Assembly: GCA_002796995.1 (NCBI GenBank)
Contig: PEKW01000003.1
Coordinates: 124,001 to 188,000, forward strand
DNA length: 64,000 bases
Direction: 5' to 3'
From: Rhizobium sp.
Lineage (GTDB): Bacteria > Pseudomonadota > Alphaproteobacteria > Rhizobiales > Rhizobiaceae
Shown here: piece by piece, positions 18,242-25,915 of the stretch
Numbering within the stretch: position 1 is the stretch's first letter
How the letters are laid out: each line of letters begins with the position of its first letter
Made by a program: the position numbers and the translations under genes
The notes under the pieces: model-generated
What the model was told of the DNA's origin: nothing
The model's input: only the letters and a program-made list of their open reading frames with translations
Databases searched by the model: none

Positions 18242-20169
18242 GAAGCCCGGAAGGGCGCGGTGCGGGGCGCGAGCGCCGGCACGTCGAAGTGCTCCGGCGG
18301 CAGTCCGGCCCTGGCCCGCTCGACCATGTGACGATAGCCGCATTCCAGATGGCGACAGAAGCGCTCCGCGTCGAACAGCGGCGCGATGAAGCGGTTGTCG
18401 GCGATCGTCTGGCGAAGCCGGGAGACCCGGTCGCTGTCCGAGACAAGCGCGCTGCACAGCGCGACGAAGGCGTCCGCATCCTCCGCGACCAGTTCCGGCA
18501 GGCCGATGGCGTTCAGCAGGCTCTCCGAGACCCGTGAGGCGAAGTTCGTGCCCTTGCGGGTCACCACGGGCAGTCCGGCCCAGAGCATGTCAGAGGTGGT
18601 CGTGTGGCCATTGTAGGGGAAGCTGTCCAGACCGATATCGGCGGCCGGCACGCGGGCCAGGTGGCTCGCATAGGGCATCTTCGGCGCGAAGATGAACTGG
18701 TCAGAACGCACGCCGGCGCGCCGCAGGAAATCGGCGGTGGCGTTTCGCGCATGGGTGCCATCGACCATCAGCCACAGCACGGCCTCGGGATTGGCGACAA
18801 GCACGCGTGCCCACAGACCGATGCCTTTCGGCGAATTCTTGCGCTGGCTGTTGAAGGCGGAGAAGACGAAGCGATCCGTCGGCAGGCCGAAGGCGCGCCG
18901 CGCCGCGGGGCCGGGCACGGAACGTGTCCACGGGTCGTTCGGCTGGTAGCTCTCCGGCATGCGGCAGAATTTCTCGTGATAATGGGGCCTGGCGCTGTCC
19001 GGCAGGACGAAACGGTCGCCGATCACATAGTCGCAGTCGACGCCGACGCTCGAGCCGGGAAAGCCGAGCCAGGCCACATGCACCGGCGCGACCGGGGCGT
19101 TCATCAGCCGGGAACGGGAGCCGGCGGTGTGGCCCTTGAGGTCGACGAGAACATCTATGCCGTCCCGCTGCATGGTGGCTATGGCTTCGTCGTCAGCCAT
19201 GCTTTCGATGCGCGTGATCCGGCCCCATTCGGCGCGGGCCGCGGCATCCCCGCCGATGAAACGTTCGGGCGTGTGGCAGTAGAGGGTCACGTCGAAGCGG
19301 TCGAGGTCATGCGCCTTGAGCACGCCGCGCATGAGCCGCATCGTCGCATGATCGGCCCAGAAGTCGTTGGAGAGATAGCCGACGCGGATCCTGTCGCCGA
19401 ACGCATGCGGCTTGGTGCGTCGGCGCGCGGGCGCGTCGGCAGCGAAGGGGACGAGGCCGGTGATATTGGTGGCAAGCCGGTTCAGTGCTTCGTCGCCACA
19501 CCACATCAGATTGTAGTGCGGGGTCTCCGCGGCGAGCGCCCGCGTGTCGCCGGCGGCGATTTCGGCACGCAGGGCCTGTTCCTCGCCGAGCAGGATCGGA
19601 TAGTCGCAGAATTCGCGGGCAAAGCCGATCAGCGTCGTACGGATGAAGGGATCGTCCGGATAGAGGCGCCGCAGCTTGGCAAACAGCGTGAGGTTCCTGG
19701 CATTGCGCAGATCGTCGCCGATCAGCTGCACGGCGAGCTTCAAGTGCTCCGGATCGTCGCTGTCGACCAGCAGGTTCTTGATCGAATCGACGAGCAGGCC
19801 TGGCTGGCCCGCCTTCAGTCCGATCGAAGCGATGATGAAGGCGGGGGCCGGATCGCCCGGCTGGTGTCGATTGAGCTGGACGGCAAGCGATAGCGCCTTG
19901 TCCATCCGTCCGGCGTCGAGGTAGAGCCGGGCTGCCTTCAGGAGAAGCGGATAGGGCTGCGGCGGCCCTTTCAACCCGGCATGCTCGAAGGCTTCGGCGG
20001 CTTCGCCGACCATGCCAAGCTTCAGCAAGGTCTCGCCGAGCAGTTCGGCGGGGCGGTGGTTCGTTGCCTCCGGCATCAGCCCGGCAAGCAGGGTGAGGAC
20101 CTCGGAATACCGTTCCGCCGAAAACATGGCCTCGGCCTCCGCCAGCCGGTCGTCGAATGACAAGCGCAT
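18238..20169 (-). CDS. GT41 (SPINDLY/OGT-like) glycosyltransferase with TPR-like N-terminus
   Basis: The 643-residue protein has a helical, TPR-like N-terminal half (for example SVQLNRHQPGDP-type and LGETLLKLGMVGEAAEAFEHA repeats) and a C-terminal GT41 catalytic region with HVAWLGFPGSSVGVDCDYVI, PESYQPND, FNSQRKNSPKGI, and the DSFPYNGHTTTSDMLWAGLPVVT block. GT41 enzymes transfer GlcNAc (or fucose or glucose) to protein Ser/Thr or Asn residues; the substrate here is unknown. I take the ATG at 20169, after GGGGAG, rather than the far upstream start at 20292. It lies tail to tail with lpxB and is preceded by the zinc-linked COG0523 gene on the same strand. Bacterial members are common but rarely characterised. 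Confidence 0.88.
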   Translation of the reverse strand: MRLSFDDRLAEAEAMFSAERYSEVLTLLAGLMPEATNHRPAELLGETLLKLGMVGEAAEAFEHAGLKGPPQPYPLLLKAARLYLDAGRMDKALSLAVQLNRHQPGDPAPAFIIASIGLKAGQPGLLVDSIKNLLVDSDDPEHLKLAVQLIGDDLRNARNLTLFAKLRRLYPDDPFIRTTLIGFAREFCDYPILLGEEQALRAEIAAGDTRALAAETPHYNLMWCGDEALNRLATNITGLVPFAADAPARRRTKPHAFGDRIRVGYLSNDFWADHATMRLMRGVLKAHDLDRFDVTLYCHTPERFIGGDAAARAEWGRITRIESMADDEAIATMQRDGIDVLVDLKGHTAGSRSRLMNAPVAPVHVAWLGFPGSSVGVDCDYVIGDRFVLPDSARPHYHEKFCRMPESYQPNDPWTRSVPGPAARRAFGLPTDRFVFSAFNSQRKNSPKGIGLWARVLVANPEAVLWLMVDGTHARNATADFLRRAGVRSDQFIFAPKMPYASHLARVPAADIGLDSFPYNGHTTTSDMLWAGLPVVTRKGTNFASRVSESLLNAIGLPELVAEDADAFVALCSALVSDSDRVSRLRQTIADNRFIAPLFDAERFCRHLECGYRHMVERARAGLPPEHFDVPALAPRTAPFRAS

Positions 20170-20275
20170 GCTCCCCGCAGTTCCAACACAGGCCCCTGCC
20201 TCTACCGGACAGAACTTGCGCCTGGCTTTTGGCAGGGCCCTGTCGTCCGGGCCGGGGCAGGGCTCTGCCGTCAGG

Positions 20276-21466
20276 TCATTGCCACGGGGCAAAAGTGTCC
20301 TTCATGCCGGCCCAGGCCGCCGGCGTGAAGCCGCTCGCCTCGACGAGGCAGGCGTCGAGTTCGGCGGCAATCGAGGCCTCGTCCATCGGATCGGCGCCGA
20401 TGAAGACGATCTCCTGGCGCCGGTCGCCCCAGACCGGATCGAGATAGGGCGCCATGGCCTTGCGAAATTCGGCGTCGTCCGGCCAGCGCTGGCGCGGGAC
20501 CGCCGCCCACCAGAGGCCCATGCGGCCAGTGCGCACGATGGCGCCGGCCTGGCTCAGTTCCCCGACATGGTCGGGCCGCGTCGCCAGCCAGAAGAAGCCC
20601 TTGGCGCGGATGACCCCCGGCCAGGTGCGGCCGATGAAGGCCTGCAGTTTCTTCGGATCGAAGGGCTGGCGCGCCCGATAGACGAACGAGCGGATGCCGT
20701 ATTCCTCGGTCTCCGGCACATGGTCCTTGAAGCCGTGCAATTCCTTGAACCACAGGGGATGAGTCTCCGCCCTGGCGATGTCGAACAGTCCGGTGCCGAG
20801 AATGTCGCGCGGCTCGACCTTGCCGAAGTCGGCCTCGATCAGCCGGGCGTCGGGGTTGAGACCGGCGATGATCTTGCGTGCCGCGTCGCGCTGGTCCGGC
20901 GTTGCCGTCCCGATCTTGTTGAGCACGATGACGTCGGCGAACTCGATCTGCTCGACCAGCAGATCGACCAGCGTGCGGTTGTCCCCGTCACCGGCGGTCT
21001 CGCCGCGGTCGGAGAGAAAATCGACGGAGGCATAGTCGGTCAGCAGATTGGCGGCGTCCACCACCGTCACCATGGTATCGAGACGGGCAATGTCCGAGAG
21101 GCTGAAGCCATGCTCATCGCGGAAATCGAAGGTCGTGGCGATCGGCAGCGGCTCGGCGATCCCGGTCGCTTCGATGAGAAGGTAGTCGAAACGGTTCTGC
21201 TCGGCGAGATCGCGAACCCCCTTCAGCAGGTCGTCGCGCAGCGTGCAGCAGATGCAGCCATTGCTCATCTCGACCAGCTGCTCGTCGGTGCGCGATAGCG
21301 CCGCCTCACCGCCGCGCACCAGCGCAGCGTCGATATTCACTTCGCTCATGTCGTTGACGATGACGGCGACCTTGAGCCCGCTGCGATTGGACAAAACGTG
21401 GTTGAGGAGCGTCGTCTTGCCGGCGCCGAGGAAACCGGAGAGCACGGTGACGGGAAGCTTGTCCAT
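20276..21466 (-). CDS. COG0523 (CobW/ZigA-like) zinc-responsive GTPase
   Basis: The 396-residue protein is a G3E-family GTPase. The P-loop [10 protein letters not shown] is at residues 11-20, the metal-binding [12 protein letters not shown] follows near residue 75, and NKIG (guanine specificity) lies near residue 165. The C-terminal CobW domain contains [24 protein letters not shown]. It differs from the vitamin B12-associated cobW at 58.2 kb. A Zur-type palindrome 21 bases upstream of its ATG, plus the neighbouring znu and zur genes, place it in the zinc-starvation group (ZigA/YciC type) thought to deliver zinc to client enzymes. That function is inferred. Confidence 0.9.
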   Translation of the reverse strand: MDKLPVTVLSGFLGAGKTTLLNHVLSNRSGLKVAVIVNDMSEVNIDAALVRGGEAALSRTDEQLVEMSNGCICCTLRDDLLKGVRDLAEQNRFDYLLIEATGIAEPLPIATTFDFRDEHGFSLSDIARLDTMVTVVDAANLLTDYASVDFLSDRGETAGDGDNRTLVDLLVEQIEFADVIVLNKIGTATPDQRDAARKIIAGLNPDARLIEADFGKVEPRDILGTGLFDIARAETHPLWFKELHGFKDHVPETEEYGIRSFVYRARQPFDPKKLQAFIGRTWPGVIRAKGFFWLATRPDHVGELSQAGAIVRTGRMGLWWAAVPRQRWPDDAEFRKAMAPYLDPVWGDRRQEIVFIGADPMDEASIAAELDACLVEASGFTPAAWAGMKDTFAPWQ

Positions 21467-21486
21467 GGAACAAACCTTTCTATTTG

Positions 21487-21501
21487 TGTAATACTATTAC
21501 A
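21487..21501 (-). promoter_or_regulatory. Zur box in front of the COG0523 GTPase gene
   Basis: TGTAATA at 21487-21493 and TATTACA at 21495-21501 form a perfect 7-1-7 inverted repeat centred on a C. The site is 21 bases from the GTPase start codon. It is the same core as the box near znuA, read in the opposite orientation, and fits the TGTAATnnnATTACA type of alphaproteobacterial Zur operator. Zinc-bound Zur should repress here. Confidence 0.85.
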
Positions 21502-21513
21502 TCGGTAGAGCCG

Positions 21514-21538
21514 AAAAAGGCGGACCCGCAGGTCCGCC
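21514..21538 (-). terminator. Rho-independent terminator of znuA
   Basis: GGCGGACC (21519-21526) and GGTCCGCC (21531-21538) form an 8-bp GC stem with a four-base loop. On the reverse strand it is followed by TTTTT (complement of 21514-21518). It lies 23 bases beyond the znuA stop codon and separates znuA from the GTPase promoter region. Confidence 0.85.
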
Positions 21539-21560
21539 CGGGAGGCATGGCGCCGCGACC

Positions 21561-22595
21561 TTACCGCGACAGGCAGTCTGTGAGCGACGTGGCAAGATTG
21601 CGCATGAGCTCTGGATAAAGGGCTGGTCCCGCCTCGAGCGCACCGCCTTCGGGGTCGAGCGTGCCGGCCTTGGCGTCCGTTCCTTCGGTCACCACGGAAA
21701 CGAGCTTCGGCTCGAACTGCGGCTCGGCGAAGACGCAGGCCGCATTGAGCGCCTTCACCTTGCCATGGATCTCGGCAACGCGTTCGGCACCGGGCATGGT
21801 TTCCGGGCTCACCGTGATCGAGCCGGCGACGCGCACCTTGTAGCGGTTCTCGAAATACTGATAGGCGTCGTGGAAGACGACGAAGGGCTTGTCGGCCACA
21901 GGGGCGACCGCGGTGGCGATGTCCTTGTCCAGCGTGTCGATCTCCTTTGCCAGCGTCGCGCCATTGGCCTTGTAGCGGGCGGCATTGGCGGGATCGGCGG
22001 CGACCAGCGTCTCCTCGATCTGCTTGGCCATGGCCTTGGCATTCATCGGATCGAGCCAGAGATGCATGTCGAAGCCGCCATGTTCGTGGTCGTGATCATG
22101 CTCCTCACCGGCGTGGTCTTCCGCGGCATGGTCCTCGGCTGCATGATCCGCATGGGCATCGTGATCGTCATGCGCCGCATGTTCGTCGCCGTCGGCATGG
22201 TCGGCTTCGTCTCCATGGTCGTGGGCTTCGAAGGCGCCGCCTTCGCGGAATGGCAGGCGCACCAGACCGGGCGCCTCCTCGAGTTCGACCACTTTCGCTT
22301 TGCCGGCCAGCGCCTCCAGCGGCTTTTCGAGGAAGGCCTCAAGGCCGTGCCCGACCCAGAAGACCACATCGGCGTTCTCCAGTGCGCGCGCATTCGACGG
22401 CTTCAGACTGTAGGTGTGCGGGGAGGCCGCACCCTCGACGATCAGCGCGGGCTCGCCGACACCCTGCATGATCGCCGCGACCAGCGAGTGGATCGGCTTG
22501 ATCGAGACCACGACCTGGGGGGCAGCAAGCGCCAGAGTCGGCGTGAGAAGAAGGGCGGCGGTCGAGGCGGCGAGGCCGAGGCGGGAAAACGTCAT
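21561..22595 (-). CDS. znuA: Zinc ABC transporter substrate-binding protein ZnuA
   Basis: The 344-residue periplasmic protein captures Zn2+ for ZnuBC. A signal peptide (about 25 residues, ending TLALAAP) precedes the cluster A-I metal-binding fold: VVVSIKPIHSLVAAIM with the first zinc His, SPHTYSLKPS, the HLWLDPMNAKAM block, and CVFAEPQFEPKLV. A long His/Asp-rich loop sits near residues 125-175 (HDHGDEADHADGDEH and further). I chose the ATG at 22595 because GGAG lies 9 bases upstream; an in-frame ATG at 22610 would add 5 residues. It is divergent from znuC with a Zur box in the shared gap. Confidence 0.95.
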   Translation of the reverse strand: MTFSRLGLAASTAALLLTPTLALAAPQVVVSIKPIHSLVAAIMQGVGEPALIVEGAASPHTYSLKPSNARALENADVVFWVGHGLEAFLEKPLEALAGKAKVVELEEAPGLVRLPFREGGAFEAHDHGDEADHADGDEHAAHDDHDAHADHAAEDHAAEDHAGEEHDHDHEHGGFDMHLWLDPMNAKAMAKQIEETLVAADPANAARYKANGATLAKEIDTLDKDIATAVAPVADKPFVVFHDAYQYFENRYKVRVAGSITVSPETMPGAERVAEIHGKVKALNAACVFAEPQFEPKLVSVVTEGTDAKAGTLDPEGGALEAGPALYPELMRNLATSLTDCLSR

Positions 22596-22622
22596 GGGTG
22601 TCAGCTCCATCTTGCACTTGTA

Positions 22623-22639
22623 ATGTAATAGTATTACAT
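22623..22639. promoter_or_regulatory. Zur box between znuA and znuC
   Basis: ATGTAATA (22623-22630), a central G, then TATTACAT (22632-22639) make a perfect 8-1-8 inverted repeat. It lies 28 bases upstream of the znuA start and about 60 bases upstream of znuC. The position suits control of both divergent units by Zur, encoded at the end of the znuCB-zur operon, giving a negative feedback loop. Confidence 0.88.
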
Positions 22640-22701
22640 GAATTGCGTAATGCTATAACGTGTGCCATAGGATCATGCAACAGCAAATTTCCGGGTCGGA
22701 C

Positions 22702-23784
22702 ATGACCGCAATGATATCGATGACTGAACAGCCGCTCGTCACGCTTTCCAATGCCGGGATCCGGCGCAATGGCCGCTGGCTGGTGCGCGGCGTCGACTTC
22801 TCCGTGCGCCGCGGCGAGATCGTCACCCTGATCGGCCCGAACGGATCCGGCAAGTCGACCAGCGCCAAGATGGCGATCGGCGTGCTCAATCCGGACGAGG
22901 GCAGGGTGGAGCGCACGCCCGGATTCCGCGTCGGCTACGTGCCGCAGAAGCTGGCGGTCGACTGGACCATGCCGCTGACCGTCAAGCGCCTGATGACGCT
23001 GACCGTGCGGCTGACCGACAAGGAGATCGCCGAGACGCTTGAGGCGGTCGGCATCGGCCATCTCGCCGGCGCCGAGGTCCAGCATCTGTCCGGCGGCGAG
23101 TTCCAGCGCGCACTTCTGGCCCGTGCCATCGCCCGCAAGCCGGACCTGCTGGTGCTCGACGAACCCGTGCAGGGCGTCGATTTCACCGGCGAGATCGCGC
23201 TCTACGATCTCATCACCTCGATCCGCAACACCACCGGCTGCGGCATCCTGCTGATCTCCCACGACCTGCATGTGGTCATGGCCGAGACCGACACGGTGAT
23301 CTGCCTCAACGGCCATGTCTGCTGCCGCGGCACGCCGGCCGCCGTCAGCCGCAGCCCGGAATATATGCGGCTCTTCGGCGCCACGGCCGGCCGCACGCTT
23401 GCCGTTTACAGCCACGACCACGACCACACCCATCTGCCGGATGGCCGCGTGCGCCATGTCGACGGCACGATCACCGATCACTGCCATCCCGACGACGGGC
23501 ATCACCACGACCACGGACACCAGGGCGAGACCGGCCACGACCATGGCCATGGCTCCGACGGGCATGCCGGCCACGATCATGCCCATGATCACGCCCAGGG
23601 CCACGAAGACCATGGGCACGGTCACGAAGGCCATGGCGACCACGGTCACGAAGACCACGGTCACGCGCACGTCCACGGTGCGGATGAGCACCACGGACAC
23701 CACCATGCGGACGATGGTCCTCACGCGGCTGCAGGGCTTGTGACCCCGGTTGCGGCACCGACCAAGGAGGCACGCGATGTTTGA
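22702..23784 (+). CDS. znuC: Zinc ABC transporter ATP-binding protein ZnuC with long His-rich tail
   Basis: The ATPase drives zinc import through ZnuB. Walker A is GPNGSGKST, the signature is LSGGEFQRALLARA, Walker B is LLVLDEPVQG and the H-loop is ISHDLH. With this start the protein has 360 residues. The usual ZnuC ends after about 250-300, and this one continues into a tail with more than 30 His, many in H-D-H and H-G-H patterns, from about residue 235 to the end. The start is uncertain: ATGs at 22702, 22711 and 22720 are all possible, none with a strong ribosome-binding site. It overlaps znuB by 8 bases. Confidence 0.93.
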   Translation: MTAMISMTEQPLVTLSNAGIRRNGRWLVRGVDFSVRRGEIVTLIGPNGSGKSTSAKMAIGVLNPDEGRVERTPGFRVGYVPQKLAVDWTMPLTVKRLMTLTVRLTDKEIAETLEAVGIGHLAGAEVQHLSGGEFQRALLARAIARKPDLLVLDEPVQGVDFTGEIALYDLITSIRNTTGCGILLISHDLHVVMAETDTVICLNGHVCCRGTPAAVSRSPEYMRLFGATAGRTLAVYSHDHDHTHLPDGRVRHVDGTITDHCHPDDGHHHDHGHQGETGHDHGHGSDGHAGHDHAHDHAQGHEDHGHGHEGHGDHGHEDHGHAHVHGADEHHGHHHADDGPHAAAGLVTPVAAPTKEARDV

Positions 23785-24592
23785 CGATTTCTTCCTGCGC
23801 GCCATCCTCGCCGGCGTCGGCCTCGCGCTGACCACCGGCCCGCTCGGCTGCTTCGTCATCTGGCGCCGCATGGCCTATTTCGGCGACACCATGGCCCATT
23901 CGGCGCTGCTTGGTGTCGCGCTGTCCCTGCTGTTCTCCCTCAACCTGATGGTCAGCGTCTTCGTCGTCGCCGCCGTCGTTTCCCTGCTGCTGCTTGTGCT
24001 GCAGAAGCGTCAGGCGCTGTCGGCGGATGCGCTGCTCGGCATCCTCAGCCATTCGACGCTGGCGATCGGCCTCGTGCTCGTCGCCTTCATGTCGTGGGTG
24101 CGCATCGACCTGATCGCTTTCCTGTTCGGCGACATCCTCGCCGTCACCATGACGGACATCGCCGTCATCTGGGGTGGCGGCGCGGTGGTGCTCGGCCTGA
24201 TCGCCTGGCTGTGGCGGCCGCTCTTGGCCGCAACCGTCAATGCCGAGCTGGCCGAGGCGGAAGGACTGCATCCCGAGCGCGCGCGTCTTGCCTTCATGCT
24301 GCTGATGGCGCTCGTTATCGCCATCGCCATGAAGATCGTCGGCATCATGCTGATCACCTCGCTGCTGATCATCCCGGCCGCCGCCGCGCGGCGCTTTTCC
24401 GCGACGCCGGAAGTCATGGCGATATTCGCCTCGCTGATCGGTGCGGTCGCCGTCGTGCTCGGCCTGTTCGGCTCGCTCACCTATGACACGCCGTCCGGCC
24501 CGTCGATCGTCGTGGCGGCGCTGATCCTGTTCCTGTTCAGCCTCCTGCCGGCGCCGCGCCTCCGGCGGGACGAAACCACGTCGCGAGGATGA
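23777..24592 (+). CDS. znuB: Zinc ABC transporter permease ZnuB
   Basis: The 271-residue integral membrane permease of the ABC-3 family forms the zinc channel. Seven or more hydrophobic segments cover the sequence. Conserved parts are LTTGPLGCFVIWRRMAYFGDTMAHSALLGVAL near the N-terminus and the segment MKIVGIMLITSLLIIPAAAAR. The start at 23777 follows a strong AAGGAGG (23764-23770) at 6 bases and overlaps the znuC end. zur begins two bases after its stop. No oddities. Confidence 0.95.
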   Translation: MFDDFFLRAILAGVGLALTTGPLGCFVIWRRMAYFGDTMAHSALLGVALSLLFSLNLMVSVFVVAAVVSLLLLVLQKRQALSADALLGILSHSTLAIGLVLVAFMSWVRIDLIAFLFGDILAVTMTDIAVIWGGGAVVLGLIAWLWRPLLAATVNAELAEAEGLHPERARLAFMLLMALVIAIAMKIVGIMLITSLLIIPAAAARRFSATPEVMAIFASLIGAVAVVLGLFGSLTYDTPSGPSIVVAALILFLFSLLPAPRLRRDETTSRG

Positions 24593-24593
24593 G

Positions 24594-24989
24594 ATGACCC
24601 AACCGCCATTGACGAAGAACCAGGCCCTGGTCTTCGATGCGCTGTCGGCATCGCAGGCCCCGCTGTCGGCCTACGGCATTCTCGACCAGCTGCGCGACAA
24701 GGGTTTCCGCGCCCCGCTGCAGGTCTACCGCGCGCTCGACAAGCTCGTCGAGTTCGGTCTGGTGCATCGTCTGGAGAGCATCAACGCCTTCGTCGCCTGC
24801 GCCCATCCGCAGAACGACTGCTGCTCGCACGGCACCGTCGCCTTCGCCATCTGCAACAATTGCGGACAGGTGGCCGAGTTCCACGACCACACGATCGACC
24901 ACCGCCTGGCCGACTGGGCCAAGGCGAAACGGTTCAAGGCGGAAAAGACGACGATCGAGATCCGTGGGCTTTGCGCCAACTGCGCTTGA
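24594..24989 (+). CDS. zur: Zinc uptake regulator Zur (Fur family)
   Basis: The 131-residue winged-helix repressor senses zinc and would bind the two palindromes at 21.49 and 22.63 kb. The N-terminal DNA-binding domain contains LSAYGILDQLRDKGFRAPLQVYRALDKLVEFGLVHRLES. The dimerisation part holds His/Cys ligands: CSHG, ICNNCG, EFHDHTIDH and a terminal CANC pair, consistent with a structural zinc site plus a regulatory site. It follows znuB by one base, so it is the last gene of a znuC-znuB-zur operon. Identification as Zur rather than Fur rests on the context and the CxxC pairs. Confidence 0.94.
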   Translation: MTQPPLTKNQALVFDALSASQAPLSAYGILDQLRDKGFRAPLQVYRALDKLVEFGLVHRLESINAFVACAHPQNDCCSHGTVAFAICNNCGQVAEFHDHTIDHRLADWAKAKRFKAEKTTIEIRGLCANCA

Positions 24990-25034
24990 GCCTGCCTAGG
25001 ATGCGACGAGGGGAACACGGACCTGCCGCCGTCC

Positions 25035-25562
25035 TCAGATCTTCGTCAGATCGCGGGCGAAGCGCTGCCAGTTGCGCACATAGTTCTCGGCCGAAAGCCC
25101 GAGCCCGGCCGCGGCCGTGTCGTCGAGGCTGCGCACCACGCGGGCCGGCGAGCCGACGATCAGCGAATTGTCGGGAAATTCCTTTCCCTCGGTGATCAGC
25201 GCATTGGCACCGACCAGGCAGTTCCTGCCGATCTTGGCGCCGTTGAGGATGGTCGCGCCCATGCCGATCAGCGAATTGTCGCCGATCGTGCAGCCATGGA
25301 TGATGGCGTGATGGCCGATGGTGCAGCCTGCACCGATCGTCACGGGAAAGCGCGGATCGGTGTGGATCATCACGCCTTCCTGGATATTGGTCCGTTCGCC
25401 GATGACGATCGGCTCGTTGTCGCCGCGAAGCACCGCGCCGAACCAGATACCCACATCCTCGCCGAGTTCGACCTGACCGATCACATGGGCGTCCGGCGCG
25501 ATCCAGTAGCGGTCTTCGGCAGGAAGCTTCGGCGTCAGATTGCCAAGAGAATAGAGCGGCAT
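25035..25562 (-). CDS. Gamma-class carbonic anhydrase family protein
   Basis: The 175-residue protein is a left-handed beta-helix of the gamma-carbonic anhydrase/YrdA type, forming trimers with zinc or iron at subunit interfaces. Helix repeats include VIGQVELGEDVGIWFGAVLRGD near residue 26. The metal His residues are within HTDP, GHHAIIHGCTIG. It may hydrate CO2, but many relatives lack measured activity. The start at 25562 gives the standard N-terminus MPLYSLG. A 90-residue unknown gene ends 28 bases upstream on the same strand. Confidence 0.9.
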   Translation of the reverse strand: MPLYSLGNLTPKLPAEDRYWIAPDAHVIGQVELGEDVGIWFGAVLRGDNEPIVIGERTNIQEGVMIHTDPRFPVTIGAGCTIGHHAIIHGCTIGDNSLIGMGATILNGAKIGRNCLVGANALITEGKEFPDNSLIVGSPARVVRSLDDTAAAGLGLSAENYVRNWQRFARDLTKI

Positions 25563-25590
25563 GGGTTTCCTCGGATCGGATGGACGGCGT

Positions 25591-25863
25591 TCAGCGCAGG
25601 CGAAGGACGATCGGGAACCGGCCGCCATGCGAGGAGACGTGAAGGTGGATATGCGCCTCCGGCTGCGAATAGCGCCAGGCGCGCGCGCCATGGCACAGAA
25701 GCAGGCCGATCAGGTCCTTGGTGCGCGAGCCGCGCTTGCGGCTGAGCCCCAGGTCGGCGATGCGGAAAGCCGCCTCATGCAGGGGATGCAGACCGTAGCG
25801 GCTGTCCTTGCCGCTATTGTCCTGGGTCGGGGCGAATTCGACGTGATTCTCGTTCGATGCCAT
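25591..25863 (-). CDS. Conserved-looking 90-residue protein of unknown function
   Basis: The 90-residue protein starts with ATG at 25861-25863, preceded by a weak GAGG about 8 bases upstream. It has no signal peptide or membrane segment and no motif I can name. The basic middle (GLSRKRGSRTKDLIGLLLCHGARAWRY) and the His-rich HIHLHVSSH stretch are visible. It ends 28 bases before the gamma-carbonic anhydrase gene, so the two may be co-transcribed. The codon pattern resembles that of its neighbours, which is my reason for accepting it. Confidence 0.6.
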   Translation of the reverse strand: MASNENHVEFAPTQDNSGKDSRYGLHPLHEAAFRIADLGLSRKRGSRTKDLIGLLLCHGARAWRYSQPEAHIHLHVSSHGGRFPIVLRLR

Positions 25864-25915
25864 TTTTCAAAACCTCGTACGCGATACAAAAAATCGAGGT
25901 GGGTGGAACCGGCGG

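Noticed and set aside
22647..22659. GTAATGCTATAAC as a third Zur-type site
   Set aside because: The half sites match only loosely. CTATAAC is more simply a -10 element for znuC.
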